Shown in pieces: positions 8,352 through 17,414 of a stretch of DNA of 64,000 nucleotides. Below the pieces are notes generated by a model that worked only from the letters and a program-made list of their open reading frames with translations, did no database searches and was not told where the DNA came from. Source of the stretch: Pseudoselenomonas ruminis (GTDB lineage: Bacteria; Bacillota; Negativicutes; Selenomonadales; Selenomonadaceae); contig NZ_VTOY01000010.1 of assembly GCF_008271295.1 (NCBI RefSeq), positions 1 through 64,000 of the forward strand. The letters are read 5' to 3'. Every line of letters begins with the position of its first letter. Position 1 is the stretch's first letter. A program made the translations under genes and the position numbers.

Positions 8352-9608
8352 ATGGATATCGAAGCAGTGATGAGAACAAAGGCAGAAGAAGCCCGCAAAG
8401 CCAGTCGTAAATTGGGCGTATTGTCGACTAGCGTGAAAAACAAGGCGCTCATGGCCATGGCGGATGTGTTGGAAAAGCGCAGCGCCATGATCCTGGCTGC
8501 CAACGAGCAGGATCTGGAAGATGCGCGTCAAAAAGGGTTAAAACGCTCCTATCTTGACCGGCTGATGCTCAATGAGACGAGGATTCGTCAAATGGCAGAA
8601 GGACTTCGCCAGACGGCTGCTCTGCCCGATCCTGTTTGCCAGGGCAACTATTCGACCATCCGTCCCAATGGTTTGGAGATTCGCCGCGTGCGCGTTCCTC
8701 TGGGCGTCATCGGCATTATCTACGAGGCGCGGCCAAATGTGACTGCTGATGCAGCCGGCCTTTGCCTGAAATCAGGCAATGCCGTTATCCTGCGCGGTGG
8801 TTCTGAGGCAATCCGTTCCAATACGGCAATCAGCTCCCTGCTGGCCCAAGCTGCGTATGAAAATGGAATCCCCGAAGGCGCACTGCAATTCGTTGAGATT
8901 ACCGACCGGGCTGCGGTAGACGTCATGACGCATTTATCCGGTCTGCTCGATGTAATCATTCCGCGCGGTGGTGCCGGACTCATTAACCATATTGTGAAAA
9001 ACAGCTCGGTACCTGTTATTCAGACGGGAACTGGTGTCTGCCACACTTTTGTGGATGATTCTGCGGATCAGGATATGGCCATCCGCATTGCCGTTAATGC
9101 CAAAACGTCACATCCATCGGTATGCAATGCGATGGAGACACTGCTTGTCCATGAGGCGGTGGCGGATGAATTCCTGCCGAAGCTCGTGGAAGCAATGCAG
9201 GCGAAGAAAGTCGAGCTGCGTGGCTGCGCGAGCTGCCAGGCAATTTCGGAGGCTTTCCTGCCAGCGGCTGAGGAAGACTGGTCTACGGAATATGGCGATT
9301 TGATTTTGTCTGTCAAAGTCGTAAGGGATATTGATGAGGCAATCGCCCATATCAATCAGTATAATACGGGCCATTCGGAATCGATTGTGACGCGTAATCT
9401 TACCAATGCGCACCGGTTCCAGCGGGAAGTGGATGCTTCGGCGGTATATGTCAATGCTTCGACGCGGTTTACGGATGGTTTTGAATTTGGGTTCGGGGCT
9501 GAAATCGGCATCAGTACCCAGAAACTTCATGCCAGAGGGCCGATGGGGCTGGAAGAACTTACCAGCATGAAGTATCTCATCTATGGAGAGGGGCAGATTC
9601 GCGAATGA
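8352..9608 (+). CDS. proA: Gamma-glutamyl phosphate reductase
   Basis: 418 residues of the aldehyde dehydrogenase superfamily. The catalytic-cysteine segment TGTGVCHTFVDDSAD is present, as are the ProA signatures VPLGVIGIIYEARPN and the late FGFGAEIGISTQKLHARGPMG. It converts glutamyl-5-phosphate to the semialdehyde. Its stop overlaps the start of a 52-aa membrane protein (ATGA at 9605). Confidence 0.97.
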   Translation: MDIEAVMRTKAEEARKASRKLGVLSTSVKNKALMAMADVLEKRSAMILAANEQDLEDARQKGLKRSYLDRLMLNETRIRQMAEGLRQTAALPDPVCQGNYSTIRPNGLEIRRVRVPLGVIGIIYEARPNVTADAAGLCLKSGNAVILRGGSEAIRSNTAISSLLAQAAYENGIPEGALQFVEITDRAAVDVMTHLSGLLDVIIPRGGAGLINHIVKNSSVPVIQTGTGVCHTFVDDSADQDMAIRIAVNAKTSHPSVCNAMETLLVHEAVADEFLPKLVEAMQAKKVELRGCASCQAISEAFLPAAEEDWSTEYGDLILSVKVVRDIDEAIAHINQYNTGHSESIVTRNLTNAHRFQREVDASAVYVNASTRFTDGFEFGFGAEIGISTQKLHARGPMGLEELTSMKYLIYGEGQIRE

Positions 9609-9763
9609 ACAGCCTCTACGGCTATATTCGTACGGTAAAACAGTATCTGGCTACGCCGAAAGGGAGTCATGATGCCAAAGATTATGGAAGGGCTGTCCTT
9701 CTGATTGTAATGACCATTGGGGTTGTGCTGGCAATCCTCATGGGGATGAAAGGGAGGCTTTGA
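9605..9763 (+). CDS. Small single-pass membrane protein between proA and nadD
   Basis: 52 codons read directly: start MNSLYGYIRTVKQYLATPKG and end AILMGMKGRL. A polar N-terminal half is followed by one hydrophobic helix (about residues 29-46, VLLIVMTIGVVLAIL). The ATG overlaps the proA stop (ATGA), and nadD begins four bases after its stop with the AGGGAGG ribosome site inside this gene, both signs of translational coupling. I do not recognise the family. The two tight junctions are the main evidence that it is real. Confidence 0.7.
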   Translation: MNSLYGYIRTVKQYLATPKGSHDAKDYGRAVLLIVMTIGVVLAILMGMKGRL

Positions 9764-9767
9764 TGCC

Positions 9768-10391
9768 ATGGACGATGCGTTGCAGCCGGTTCGTCGGATC
9801 GGCATTATGGGAGGAACGTTCGATCCTATCCATATAGCACATCTGGCAATTGCCGAACAGGTCCGGGAAGCTTTTGCGCTTGACCTGGTCCTGTTTATCC
9901 CCGCGGCGAATCCGCCGCATAAACAGGGGCGCAAAGTGGTTCCGGCCTATCATCGTTTGATGATGACCCAGCTGGCAGTCTGTTCGAATCCTGGGTTCCA
10001 TGTATCGAAACAGGAATTGGAGCGGAAAGGGCCGTCTTATTCCCTGCTGACCGTACGGGAACTGCAGGAACGGTATGGCGCCAATGCGGAATTGTATTTC
10101 ATCACTGGCTCGGATACCATCAATGAACTGCACACCTGGTATCATATCGACGAACTGCTGGCAAGTTGTCATTTCGTCGGGACAACGAGACCGGGGGCTC
10201 CTGTAGATAAGGAAGATTTGCGGAAGCGCTTTGGCCAGCTTGCAGAAGAAAAGATTCATTTTTTGGCTGTGCCGGAACTTGAGATTTCTTCGACCGATAT
10301 CCGTGAGCGGGTCCGTGACGGCAAAAGCATTAAGTACTTGGTGCCGGCGGCAGTGGAAGCATATATAATAAAAGAAGGTTTATATCGATGA
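9768..10391 (+). CDS. nadD: Nicotinate-nucleotide adenylyltransferase
   Basis: 207 residues. The nucleotidyltransferase motif GGTFDPIHIAH is near the N-terminus and ISSTDIRERVRDGKSIKYLVP near the C-terminus, both standard for NadD. It makes nicotinate adenine dinucleotide for NAD synthesis. It is coupled to the downstream gene by an ATGA overlap (10388-10391). Confidence 0.96.
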   Translation: MDDALQPVRRIGIMGGTFDPIHIAHLAIAEQVREAFALDLVLFIPAANPPHKQGRKVVPAYHRLMMTQLAVCSNPGFHVSKQELERKGPSYSLLTVRELQERYGANAELYFITGSDTINELHTWYHIDELLASCHFVGTTRPGAPVDKEDLRKRFGQLAEEKIHFLAVPELEISSTDIRERVRDGKSIKYLVPAAVEAYIIKEGLYR

Positions 10392-10972
10392 GTTTTGGCA
10401 TGAGTTATGAAGCCATGAAGGAAGAGCTGGCAAAGCGTCTCAAGCCGGGGCGGTTTGCCCATTCGGTGGGTGTGTCAGAGACTGCTGTATTTCTGGCGGA
10501 GCGGTTTGGTGTGGATAAACAGCAGGCCCGGGTGGCTGGCCTTTTGCATGATTGTGCCCGGGAATTTGCCAATGAAGATATGATTGACGAGGCGCAAAAG
10601 CGCAATATCGTCATTGGCCCTGTCGAACAGGCGATGCCGCTGCTGCTGCATGCTTATATCGGGGCAAAACGCGTCCGGGAAATCTATCAGGTTGAGGATG
10701 CAGAAGTGGAACAGGCAATCTGGCGCCATACAGTTGGCGGCTCAAAGATGACGGATTTGGATAAAATCATTTGGTTCGCAGACATGATTGAGCCAGGCCG
10801 TGATTATCCGGGCGTGGAGAAACTGCGGCAGTTAGCCGCGGAAGCGCCATTAGATGATATGATGCTGGCAGGATTCAGCCAGTCGATTCAGTTTGTAGTG
10901 GCCAAGGGCCATCTGATTCATCCGGATACGGTGCTGGCACGAAACGAGCTGCTGCTGAAAAAAATCCGGTAA
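10388..10972 (+). CDS. yqeK: YqeK-type HD-domain diadenosine tetraphosphate hydrolase
   Basis: 194 residues with HD-domain metal ligands in order: H of GRFAHSVGVSE, HD of GLLHDCARE, later H of LLHAYIG and D of IIWFADMIEPGRDYPG. YqeK proteins split Ap4A symmetrically and nearly always follow nadD, as here. Confidence 0.93.
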   Translation: MSFGMSYEAMKEELAKRLKPGRFAHSVGVSETAVFLAERFGVDKQQARVAGLLHDCAREFANEDMIDEAQKRNIVIGPVEQAMPLLLHAYIGAKRVREIYQVEDAEVEQAIWRHTVGGSKMTDLDKIIWFADMIEPGRDYPGVEKLRQLAAEAPLDDMMLAGFSQSIQFVVAKGHLIHPDTVLARNELLLKKIR

Positions 10973-11003
10973 GGACTGGAGAATAAGCAAAGAAGGAAAG
11001 CCT

Positions 11004-12038
11004 ATGGGAAAGGAACAGTATACGAGTACGCGGGAAAACATCCTGCGCAAACGAAAAATACAGGCCAGACGACGGCGTAAGGCTTTGCTGCGTTTGTTTT
11101 TCCTGTTGGTGTTTCTTGGCGCCATTATGGCAGGAATATTGTACGTCGGTTATACGGTGGTTTCCTGGGGCGGCAGGATTTATCAGGAATACCAGGATAT
11201 GTATGCCGGATATACGGAACGCCAGCAGGAACGGCGTGGCGAGATAGACCCCAGGTTTGACGGGTATACGAATATACTGGTCATGGGGCTGGATGATGGT
11301 GCCGATGAAACCGGGGGGCAGGAAAAACGAGCCGATACGATTCTGTTGATAAGCCTTGAGAACGATACGGGCAAAGTTCGTTTTATCAATATTCCCCGGG
11401 ATACTTGGATAGAACTGCCAGAACGTGGCGGCCAGATGAAACTTAAAAGTGTTTATGCCCTGGGCGGACCGTCGATGATGGTGCGCCAGGTGAGCAGTTT
11501 ACTGGGGGTGTCGGTTCATCAGTATATAGCACTTGATATGGCCACGTTTGCCAAGCTGGTGGATGTACTTGGGGGAATAGACCTTTATGTGGAAGGCAAT
11601 ATGGAATATGAAGACCCCGAGGCGGGGCTTTCGATTCATATCCGGCAAGGCTACCAGCATTTGGATGGTGAACATGCAGGGCAGTATCTGCGTTACCGCA
11701 GTGAAGAACTGGGTGATGTAGGCCGGGTACAGCGGCAGCAAAAATTTGTCAAGGCGATGTACCAAAAGCTATTGCAGTTTGAGACCATACCGAAGCTGCC
11801 AGCCGTGGCGGAGATTTTCAAACAACAGATGGAGACCAGTGCCGAGATTTTTGATTCGGCGCATCTGGCTAACGTGCTGCGGAGCATGAGCAGTGACCCC
11901 CCTGTCAGCATCATGCTGCCAGGCGCGGTGGCGGAAGGTGATGATACCATTTGGGTTCCGGACGAAGCGGCGATACAAAAACGCATGCAGGAGCTATTTC
12001 CTGCTGAGACATTAGAGCAGGCGAAGGATAATGACTAA
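11004..12038 (+). CDS. LytR-CpsA-Psr (LCP) family cell-wall glycopolymer ligase
   Basis: 344 residues. A basic cytoplasmic N-terminus and one membrane helix (about 29-52) are followed by an external LCP domain with NILVMGLDDG, EKRADTILLISL, INIPRDTWIEL and the Arg cluster in YLRYRSEELGDVGRVQRQQ. These are the pyrophosphate- and metal-binding residues of the family. LCP enzymes attach glycopolymers to peptidoglycan. In a diderm Firmicute the acceptor may differ from teichoic acid. It lies in the nadD-yqeK-lcp-rsfS block. Confidence 0.93.
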   Translation: MGKEQYTSTRENILRKRKIQARRRRKALLRLFFLLVFLGAIMAGILYVGYTVVSWGGRIYQEYQDMYAGYTERQQERRGEIDPRFDGYTNILVMGLDDGADETGGQEKRADTILLISLENDTGKVRFINIPRDTWIELPERGGQMKLKSVYALGGPSMMVRQVSSLLGVSVHQYIALDMATFAKLVDVLGGIDLYVEGNMEYEDPEAGLSIHIRQGYQHLDGEHAGQYLRYRSEELGDVGRVQRQQKFVKAMYQKLLQFETIPKLPAVAEIFKQQMETSAEIFDSAHLANVLRSMSSDPPVSIMLPGAVAEGDDTIWVPDEAAIQKRMQELFPAETLEQAKDND

Positions 12039-12052
12039 GAGGAGGAATTATT

Positions 12053-12397
12053 TTGACGATTAAGGAAATGACGAAAGTCATCTGTGAAGCAGCCAGCGAC
12101 AAAAAGGCACGTGATATTGTAGTAATGGATATGCAGGGATTGACGTCGTCGACTGATTATTTTGTGATTTGTTCGGCCAATACGGCAACGCAGGTCCGGG
12201 CAATTGCCGACAACGTAGAGGAAGAAATGGATAAAGCGGGAATTTCCTTCGACCATAAGGAAGGCTATCGCGAAGGCGAGTGGGTTCTCATGGATTATGG
12301 CGATGTCGTCGTTCATGTCTTTATGCAGGAAGCCCGTGAATACTACGCCTTGGAGCACCTTTGGGGTGATGCCGAGCTGACTCCTTATGAAGACTGA
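12053..12397 (+). CDS. rsfS: Ribosomal silencing factor RsfS
   Basis: 114 residues, TTG start behind GAGGAGG. It carries the conserved core DIVVMDMQGLTSSTDYFVICSA and the C-terminal EWVLMDYGDVVVHVF of the Iojap/RsfS family. RsfS binds L14 and blocks subunit joining under starvation. It follows yqeK and lcp in the usual clostridial order. Confidence 0.96.
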   Translation: MTIKEMTKVICEAASDKKARDIVVMDMQGLTSSTDYFVICSANTATQVRAIADNVEEEMDKAGISFDHKEGYREGEWVLMDYGDVVVHVFMQEAREYYALEHLWGDAELTPYED

Positions 12398-12408
12398 TTG
12401 AGGATGCT

Positions 12409-13284
12409 ATGGAAGAGAGAAAAAAACGGAAATACGGGCCGAGCACGGTGGTCACGTTAAAAGTTGCCCGTTTGGGAGAAATGGGAGCATTTCTCGATGC
12501 AGAAACGGGCAACACATCGGATGATATTTTGCTTCACAAGACGCAGCAGACAGCACCGGTTAAAGTCGGAGACGAGGTTACGGTGTTCCTGTATCTTGAC
12601 CCCAAACGCCGTTTGACTGCCAGCATGAGGGTCCCGCGGATGAAAGAGGGACAGATTGCCAGACTGAAGGTAATCAACACCAGCCGCGATGGTGCTTTCC
12701 TGGATGTTGGGGCTGAGCGCGGTATCTTTATGCCGTATGCCGGCATGCGCGGCCGTCCGCAGATTGGCGAAGTCGTATGGGCGAAGCTCTATACGGATAA
12801 GTCGGGCCGATTGGCTGTGACGATGGAAGTCGAAGATGAAATGCGCCGCGCTTCGCAGCCGGCTGTTGGTGTCCGCGTGGGCGATAAGGTCACGGGGGCG
12901 ATCTATAACTACACGGACAGCGGCGCCTTTATGTTCAGCAATGAGCGCTATATCGTCTTCATTGACAATAAGGAAATAAAGACCCGTCCGCGTGTCGGTG
13001 AAATCGTTACTGCCCGGGTAACTTATGTGCGGCAGGATGGGCGTTTGAATGCGTCCCTGCGCGAAGTAAAGGAAAAAGCGCTGATTACCGATTCGGAACG
13101 CATATTGGAACTGTTGGCGAGCCGCAATGGCAAAATGCCGTATAGTGATGAGACATCACCGGAAGTCATCCGGGATAAGTTCCAGATTTCCAAAGCAGCG
13201 TTTAAGCGGGCCTTGGGACATCTCATGCGTGAGGGCCGTATTGTAGAACAAGATGGATGGACGTACTTGAAAGAAAATGATTGA
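12409..13284 (+). CDS. cvfB: CvfB-like S1-domain RNA-binding protein
   Basis: 291 residues. Three to four S1/OB-type repeats (for example ARLKVINTSRDGAFLDVGAERGIFMPYAGMRGRP and KVTGAIYNYTDSGAFMF) are followed by a C-terminal winged-helix (about 215-291, ILELLASRNGKMPYSDETSPE). This matches YitL/CvfB, an RNA-binding protein of unclear exact role. It starts 11 bases after rsfS and ends the run. Confidence 0.9.
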   Translation: MEERKKRKYGPSTVVTLKVARLGEMGAFLDAETGNTSDDILLHKTQQTAPVKVGDEVTVFLYLDPKRRLTASMRVPRMKEGQIARLKVINTSRDGAFLDVGAERGIFMPYAGMRGRPQIGEVVWAKLYTDKSGRLAVTMEVEDEMRRASQPAVGVRVGDKVTGAIYNYTDSGAFMFSNERYIVFIDNKEIKTRPRVGEIVTARVTYVRQDGRLNASLREVKEKALITDSERILELLASRNGKMPYSDETSPEVIRDKFQISKAAFKRALGHLMREGRIVEQDGWTYLKEND

Positions 13285-13312
13285 TTCGTTGGACTTTTTT
13301 CATACGAATAGA

Positions 13313-13339
13313 AGGATTTTAACTTTCTAGCGCGAATTA
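13313..13339 (+). promoter_or_regulatory. Putative alternative-sigma (sigma-H-like) promoter of cheV
   Basis: AGGATTTT (13313-13320) and GCGCGAAT (13330-13337), GGA to GAAT distance 20 bases, identical to the MCP element. GAAT is 65 bases upstream of the cheV start. Confidence 0.5.
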
Positions 13340-13398
13340 TGACATCAAGAGATGAAATTATAATGGGATATTACGAATCCGAGTATGGGGGCGATTTA

Positions 13399-14349
13399 AT
13401 GGCAGCAGAGACGAGTGGAGATAAAAAAGGAATTCTTCTTGAGACGGGTACCAATGAATTTGAAATTGTAGAATTCAGCATTGGTCAAGTCAATTATGGT
13501 ATCAATGTTGCAAAGGTCAGAGAAGTTATCACGAGTGCACCGGTGACGACGATGCCGCAGGCACATCCGTATGTTGATGGTTTATTTACGCTGCGTGGCA
13601 AAGCTATTCCTTTGGTCAATTTACCGCGCTGCCTCAATGTGCAGTCGAATGCAGAGCCGAAGAATATCATTGTAACGGAAATCAACAATTACAACATTGG
13701 CTTCCTGGTTGAGAACGTATCGCGTATTCACCGCATTTCCTGGAAGGATATGGAGCCAGCTCCGGAAGTTGGCGACCAGTCCCGCGTGGTTGGCCTGGTC
13801 AAGATGAAAGACCGTATTGTTCTTCTGTTGGATTTTGAGACCATTATTGCGGAAATCAATCCGGAAATCAATGCCAAGCTCACGACGTATGAAGAGGCTA
13901 CGGAAGACGTTAAAACGAAGCGCTCCAACGTACATGTTGTGGTGGCGGAAGATTCGCCGATGCTTCGCGACCTGCTGGTTACGACGCTTCATGAGTCCGG
14001 TTATCGGTTTATTCGCGATTTCGGTAATGGTCAGGATGCGTGGAACTACTTGCAGGAGCTTTCGCAGCGTGAAGGCAATATCGAAGATCATGTCGGCGTT
14101 ATCGTATCGGATGTTGAGATGCCGAAAATGGATGGCCATCGTCTGTTGAAACTGGTTCGTGAAGATGAGCGCTTAGGCAAGGTTCCTTTGGTACTGTTCT
14201 CATCGCTGATTAGCGATGAGATGCGTCTTAAAGGCGATCAGCTTGGCGCGTCGGGCCAGATTGCCAAACCGGAAATCAATCAGCTTATCGGTTTGCTCGA
14301 TAACCTGATTTTCGGCACGCCGATCAAAAATGAACATTCGAATGGATGA
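13399..14349 (+). CDS. cheV: Chemotaxis coupling/response-regulator protein CheV
   Basis: About 316 residues. An N-terminal CheW-like domain (about 18-160, starting ILLETGTNEFEIVEF) is joined to a receiver domain (about 178-310). Receiver residues are visible: acidic E-D in VVAEDSPM, phospho-acceptor Asp in IVSDVEMPKMDG, Ser in LFSSLIS and Lys in QIAKPE. ATG 13399 gives the usual CheV N-terminus; the two upstream in-frame ATGs (13339, 13363) have no ribosome site. CheV couples receptors to CheA and may adapt the response. No other che gene is adjacent. It shares its promoter type with the receptor at 2247. Confidence 0.94.
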   Translation: MAAETSGDKKGILLETGTNEFEIVEFSIGQVNYGINVAKVREVITSAPVTTMPQAHPYVDGLFTLRGKAIPLVNLPRCLNVQSNAEPKNIIVTEINNYNIGFLVENVSRIHRISWKDMEPAPEVGDQSRVVGLVKMKDRIVLLLDFETIIAEINPEINAKLTTYEEATEDVKTKRSNVHVVVAEDSPMLRDLLVTTLHESGYRFIRDFGNGQDAWNYLQELSQREGNIEDHVGVIVSDVEMPKMDGHRLLKLVREDERLGKVPLVLFSSLISDEMRLKGDQLGASGQIAKPEINQLIGLLDNLIFGTPIKNEHSNG

Positions 14350-14373
14350 TTTTTGCTAATTCAAGAGAGAATA

Positions 14374-14406
14374 GGGACTGCCGCTGTATTGCGGTGGTCC
14401 TTTTCT
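14374..14406 (+). terminator. Terminator after cheV
   Basis: GGACTGCCGC pairs with GCGGTGGTCC around TGTATT, then TTTTCTT. Confidence 0.85.
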
Positions 14407-14458
14407 TATGATAGAATGATACTAATTAGTTTTGTCTTTTGGGATGAGGTTTTCTTTC

Positions 14459-15499
14459 ATGAGAAGATATACATCACTCCTGTTGACGTCATTTTTGCTG
14501 CTTTTGATTGTGGTGACTGGTTCTGCCTATTTGGCAGGTGCCGGCCATGATACGGAACGGCGTCCTATGCAGGAGTTTACCGTTTATACAACACTGCCGG
14601 CTGAGCATGTATCAATCCTTACCGCTGCGTATGAGAAACAGCATGGGGTAAGGGTTAATTTTGTGCCGCTATCGTCCGACAAAATCCTAAGCCGCCTTAA
14701 GGAACAGGCGGAGGGGGATACTGGCCCCTGTGCGATGGTATTGGCAGACCGTGAAACCCTTATGAAGGCCGCTGCAGCTGGTGAGCTTAAACCGTATTTG
14801 TCCCAGGCGGGCGACCAGGTAGCTTCGGATTTCCGCGAGGAGAATGGTTACTGGGTGGGGGTCTGGTATGACCCAATCGTCTTTTGTGTCAACAGGGATT
14901 ATCTGAAAACGCAGCAGCAAATCCCGGACACTTGGGCAGAGTTAGCCCGAAAGAAACAGGTTCGCATTGGTGTGACGGATTTTTTGGCCGCCGATGCTTC
15001 GGCGAATCTGCTCATCAGCATGATTGCCCAATTTGGCGATGCGGCTGCTTATGATATCTGGCGGCAGATTCACCCCAAGGTGGTACAGTATGCGCGCTAT
15101 TTGTCCAATCCGGTCCGTCAGGCCGGAATGGGCGAAGTCGACATTTCGATTGCGGTCGAGAGTGAGACTATCCGTTATATGCAGGACGGCTATCCGTTAC
15201 AGGTAGTATACCCTGCGGATGGAACCGCGGCTATGGTGACTGGTACCGCCATGGCGGTCAAGGCGGGTGAGAAAGATGCCGCAGCGGCCAAGGAGTTTTC
15301 GGATTGGCTGCTTACGGATGAGGCTCAACTGGCTTTGCAGGAGCAGGGCTTCTATTTTGTGCCAACGAATCCGGGAACGCTTGCGTACAAGTCGTTTGCG
15401 GGCAAAAATATGATTCTCTTTAACCAGCCGGGACTGTTCAGTACCGAACAAAAACATGATTTTCTTGACCGCTGGGTGAAGGAGATTCGCTTCAAATGA
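14459..15499 (+). CDS. Extracytoplasmic solute-binding protein (iron/FbpA-like fold), orphan
   Basis: About 346 residues. An N-terminal hydrophobic signal (RRYTSLLLTSFLLLLIVVTGSAY) precedes a bacterial extracellular solute-binding domain beginning FTVYTTLPAEHVSILTAAYEKQHGV, as in Fe(III) and polyamine binding proteins. ATG 14459 follows GGATGAGG (14442-14449). No permease or ATPase gene adjoins it. Terminators flank it on both sides, so it is transcribed alone and the partner transporter or sensor must lie elsewhere. The ligand is not inferable. Confidence 0.8.
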   Translation: MRRYTSLLLTSFLLLLIVVTGSAYLAGAGHDTERRPMQEFTVYTTLPAEHVSILTAAYEKQHGVRVNFVPLSSDKILSRLKEQAEGDTGPCAMVLADRETLMKAAAAGELKPYLSQAGDQVASDFREENGYWVGVWYDPIVFCVNRDYLKTQQQIPDTWAELARKKQVRIGVTDFLAADASANLLISMIAQFGDAAAYDIWRQIHPKVVQYARYLSNPVRQAGMGEVDISIAVESETIRYMQDGYPLQVVYPADGTAAMVTGTAMAVKAGEKDAAAAKEFSDWLLTDEAQLALQEQGFYFVPTNPGTLAYKSFAGKNMILFNQPGLFSTEQKHDFLDRWVKEIRFK

Positions 15500-15508
15500 T
15501 TGGCTAAA

Positions 15509-15556
15509 ACAGAGGATGCGGCCTGTAGATACGGGCAGTATCCTCTGTGTCTTGTT
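15509..15556 (+). terminator. Terminator after the solute-binding protein
   Basis: ACAGAGGAT (15509-15517) pairs with ATCCTCTGT (15540-15548), with inner GCCTGT/ACGGGC, then a T-rich tail. Confidence 0.8.
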
Positions 15557-15585
15557 TTGGGAAATAGAAATTAGGAGGCAAAAAA

Positions 15586-16917
15586 GTGAAAGCAGGTTTT
15601 ATTAGTCTTGGCTGTTCCAAGAATTTGGTAGATACGGAGGTCATGCTCGGAGAACTCAAGGCACATGGCATTGAGCTGACGTCCGACCCAGCCGAGGCAG
15701 ATATTCTCATCGTCAATACGTGTGCGTTTATCCAGTCGGCAAAAGAGGAATCCATCACGACGGTTCTCAACATGGCCGATTACAAGGAGACCGGGCGGTG
15801 CCGCAGTTTGATTGTTGCCGGCTGTCTGGGTCAGCGGTATAAGCAGGAACTCCTCGATGAGTTGCCAGAGGCTGATGCCATCCTCGGGACTGGTGCCTGG
15901 AGCCGTATTATGGAAGCAGTCGAGGAAACGCTTAAGGGACACCGCGTAGTCATTGCTGATAACGATGATACACTCTACGATGAAAAGACGCCGCGTATTA
16001 CGACAACGCCAGACTATACGGCCTATGTCAAGATTGCAGAAGGCTGTGACAATCATTGTGCATTTTGTGCGATTCCGCAGATTCGCGGCCATTACCGCAG
16101 CCGCCGCATCGAAGATATCTGTAAGGAGATTGAGCATCTCACCGAAAAAGGTGTGCGGGAAGTCGTTTTGATTGCCCAGGACAGCACAATGTACGGCAAG
16201 GATATTTATGGCAAACCGTCGTTGGCAGAACTCTTGCGGAATGTGGTCAAGGTGCCGAAACTCAAATGGGTTCGCACGCTGTACCTCTATCCGAAATTCT
16301 TTACGGATGAGCTCATCGATGTATATGCCTCGGAGCCGAAAATCTGCAAGTATGTTGATTTGCCGCTCCAGCATGCGGACAATGACCTCTTGCGCTCCAT
16401 GCATCGTCCGGATACGCGTGAGGAGATGGTCGCCTTGCTCGAGAAACTCCGCAAGAGAATTCCAGGCGTTACCATCCGCTCGACGTTTATCGTTGGTTTC
16501 CCTGGCGAAACGGATGAGCAGTTCCAGACCCTGCGCAATTTCCTGGAAGAGCAGCGTTTGGACAAAGTGGGCGTCTTTACCTATTCCCGCGAGGAAGACA
16601 CGCCCGCCTATGACATGCCGAATCAGGTGCCCGAAGAAGTCATGCAGGAGCGCTATCATGACCTCATGAGTCTGCAGAGCAAGATTTCGGAGGAGGTAAA
16701 CCAATCTTTCGAGGGCAAAGAACTCGAGGTCTTGGTGGAAGGCCGTGACGAGGAACAGCCGAATATCTGTGTTGGCCGTTCTTACCGCGAAGCGCCGGAA
16801 GTCGATGGACAGGTATATGTGGAAAATGATACGGACAGCAAGCCAGGTGATATCATCAAGGTGAAAGTCCTGCAGGGCTTCACCTATGATGTGGTAGGCG
16901 AAAAACTGCCGGAGTAA
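15586..16917 (+). CDS. rimO: Ribosomal protein S12 methylthiotransferase RimO
   Basis: 443 residues with GTG start behind TTAGGAGG. The N-terminal UPF0004 domain has Cys at about 10, 46 and 80 (SLGCSKNLVD, IVNTCAFI, VAGCLGQRY). The radical-SAM motif CDNHCAFCAIP and a C-terminal TRAM domain (about 376-443) follow. It adds a methylthio group to Asp of S12. It is the first gene of a rimO-pncC-helicase run. Confidence 0.96.
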   Translation: MKAGFISLGCSKNLVDTEVMLGELKAHGIELTSDPAEADILIVNTCAFIQSAKEESITTVLNMADYKETGRCRSLIVAGCLGQRYKQELLDELPEADAILGTGAWSRIMEAVEETLKGHRVVIADNDDTLYDEKTPRITTTPDYTAYVKIAEGCDNHCAFCAIPQIRGHYRSRRIEDICKEIEHLTEKGVREVVLIAQDSTMYGKDIYGKPSLAELLRNVVKVPKLKWVRTLYLYPKFFTDELIDVYASEPKICKYVDLPLQHADNDLLRSMHRPDTREEMVALLEKLRKRIPGVTIRSTFIVGFPGETDEQFQTLRNFLEEQRLDKVGVFTYSREEDTPAYDMPNQVPEEVMQERYHDLMSLQSKISEEVNQSFEGKELEVLVEGRDEEQPNICVGRSYREAPEVDGQVYVENDTDSKPGDIIKVKVLQGFTYDVVGEKLPE

Positions 16918-16931
16918 TGGGAGGCATAACC

Positions 16932-17414
16932 ATGGAAACGATGGAGGAGACGGCAGGCAGGCTGCTCATGGACAGTCAGCAAACAATCGCCTGTGCAGAG
17001 TCGTGTACCGGCGGGCTGCTTACGAGTAGGCTGACCGATGTTCCGGGAAGTTCGGCTTACGTTATGGGCTCAGTGGTATCGTACACCAATCCGATAAAAG
17101 AGCGGCTGGTCGGGGTCAATCCGGCGACGATTGCCGCCTATACCGAAGTGTCGGCTGAGACTGCTGGCGAAATGGCCGAAGGCATCCGCCGCGTAATCGG
17201 CACGGACCTTGGCGTTGGCATAACCGGTATTGCCGGACCGGGGGGAGGCACGAGCGAGCGGCCTGTGGGACTGGTTTATATTGCTGTTGCCGGCAGCAGG
17301 GGAACCAGAGTCTGCGAAAATCATTTTCATGGGGAACGTAAGGAAATCAAGCAGCAAAGTGCAGAGAAGGCTCTGCAAATGATCGTAACGTATTTATCAG
17401 GAGGATTTTTTTGA
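16932..17414 (+). CDS. pncC: Nicotinamide-nucleotide amidohydrolase PncC (CinA C-terminal domain only)
   Basis: About 160 residues. CAESCTGGLLTSRLTDVPGSSAYVMG and the late GIAGPGGGTSERPVGLVYIA are hallmark CinA-C motifs. The N-terminal MoCF-like half of full CinA is absent, as in many standalone PncC proteins. ATG 16932 is chosen over 16917 because GGGAGG sits at 16919-16924. The stop overlaps the TTG of the helicase. Confidence 0.93.
   Translation: METMEETAGRLLMDSQQTIACAESCTGGLLTSRLTDVPGSSAYVMGSVVSYTNPIKERLVGVNPATIAAYTEVSAETAGEMAEGIRRVIGTDLGVGITGIAGPGGGTSERPVGLVYIAVAGSRGTRVCENHFHGERKEIKQQSAEKALQMIVTYLSGGFF

Noticed and set aside
13291-13310. Second sigma-H-like element just upstream of the cheV one
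   Set aside because: GGACTTTTTT and CGAATA are present, but their spacing is five bases shorter than in the four consistent elements.
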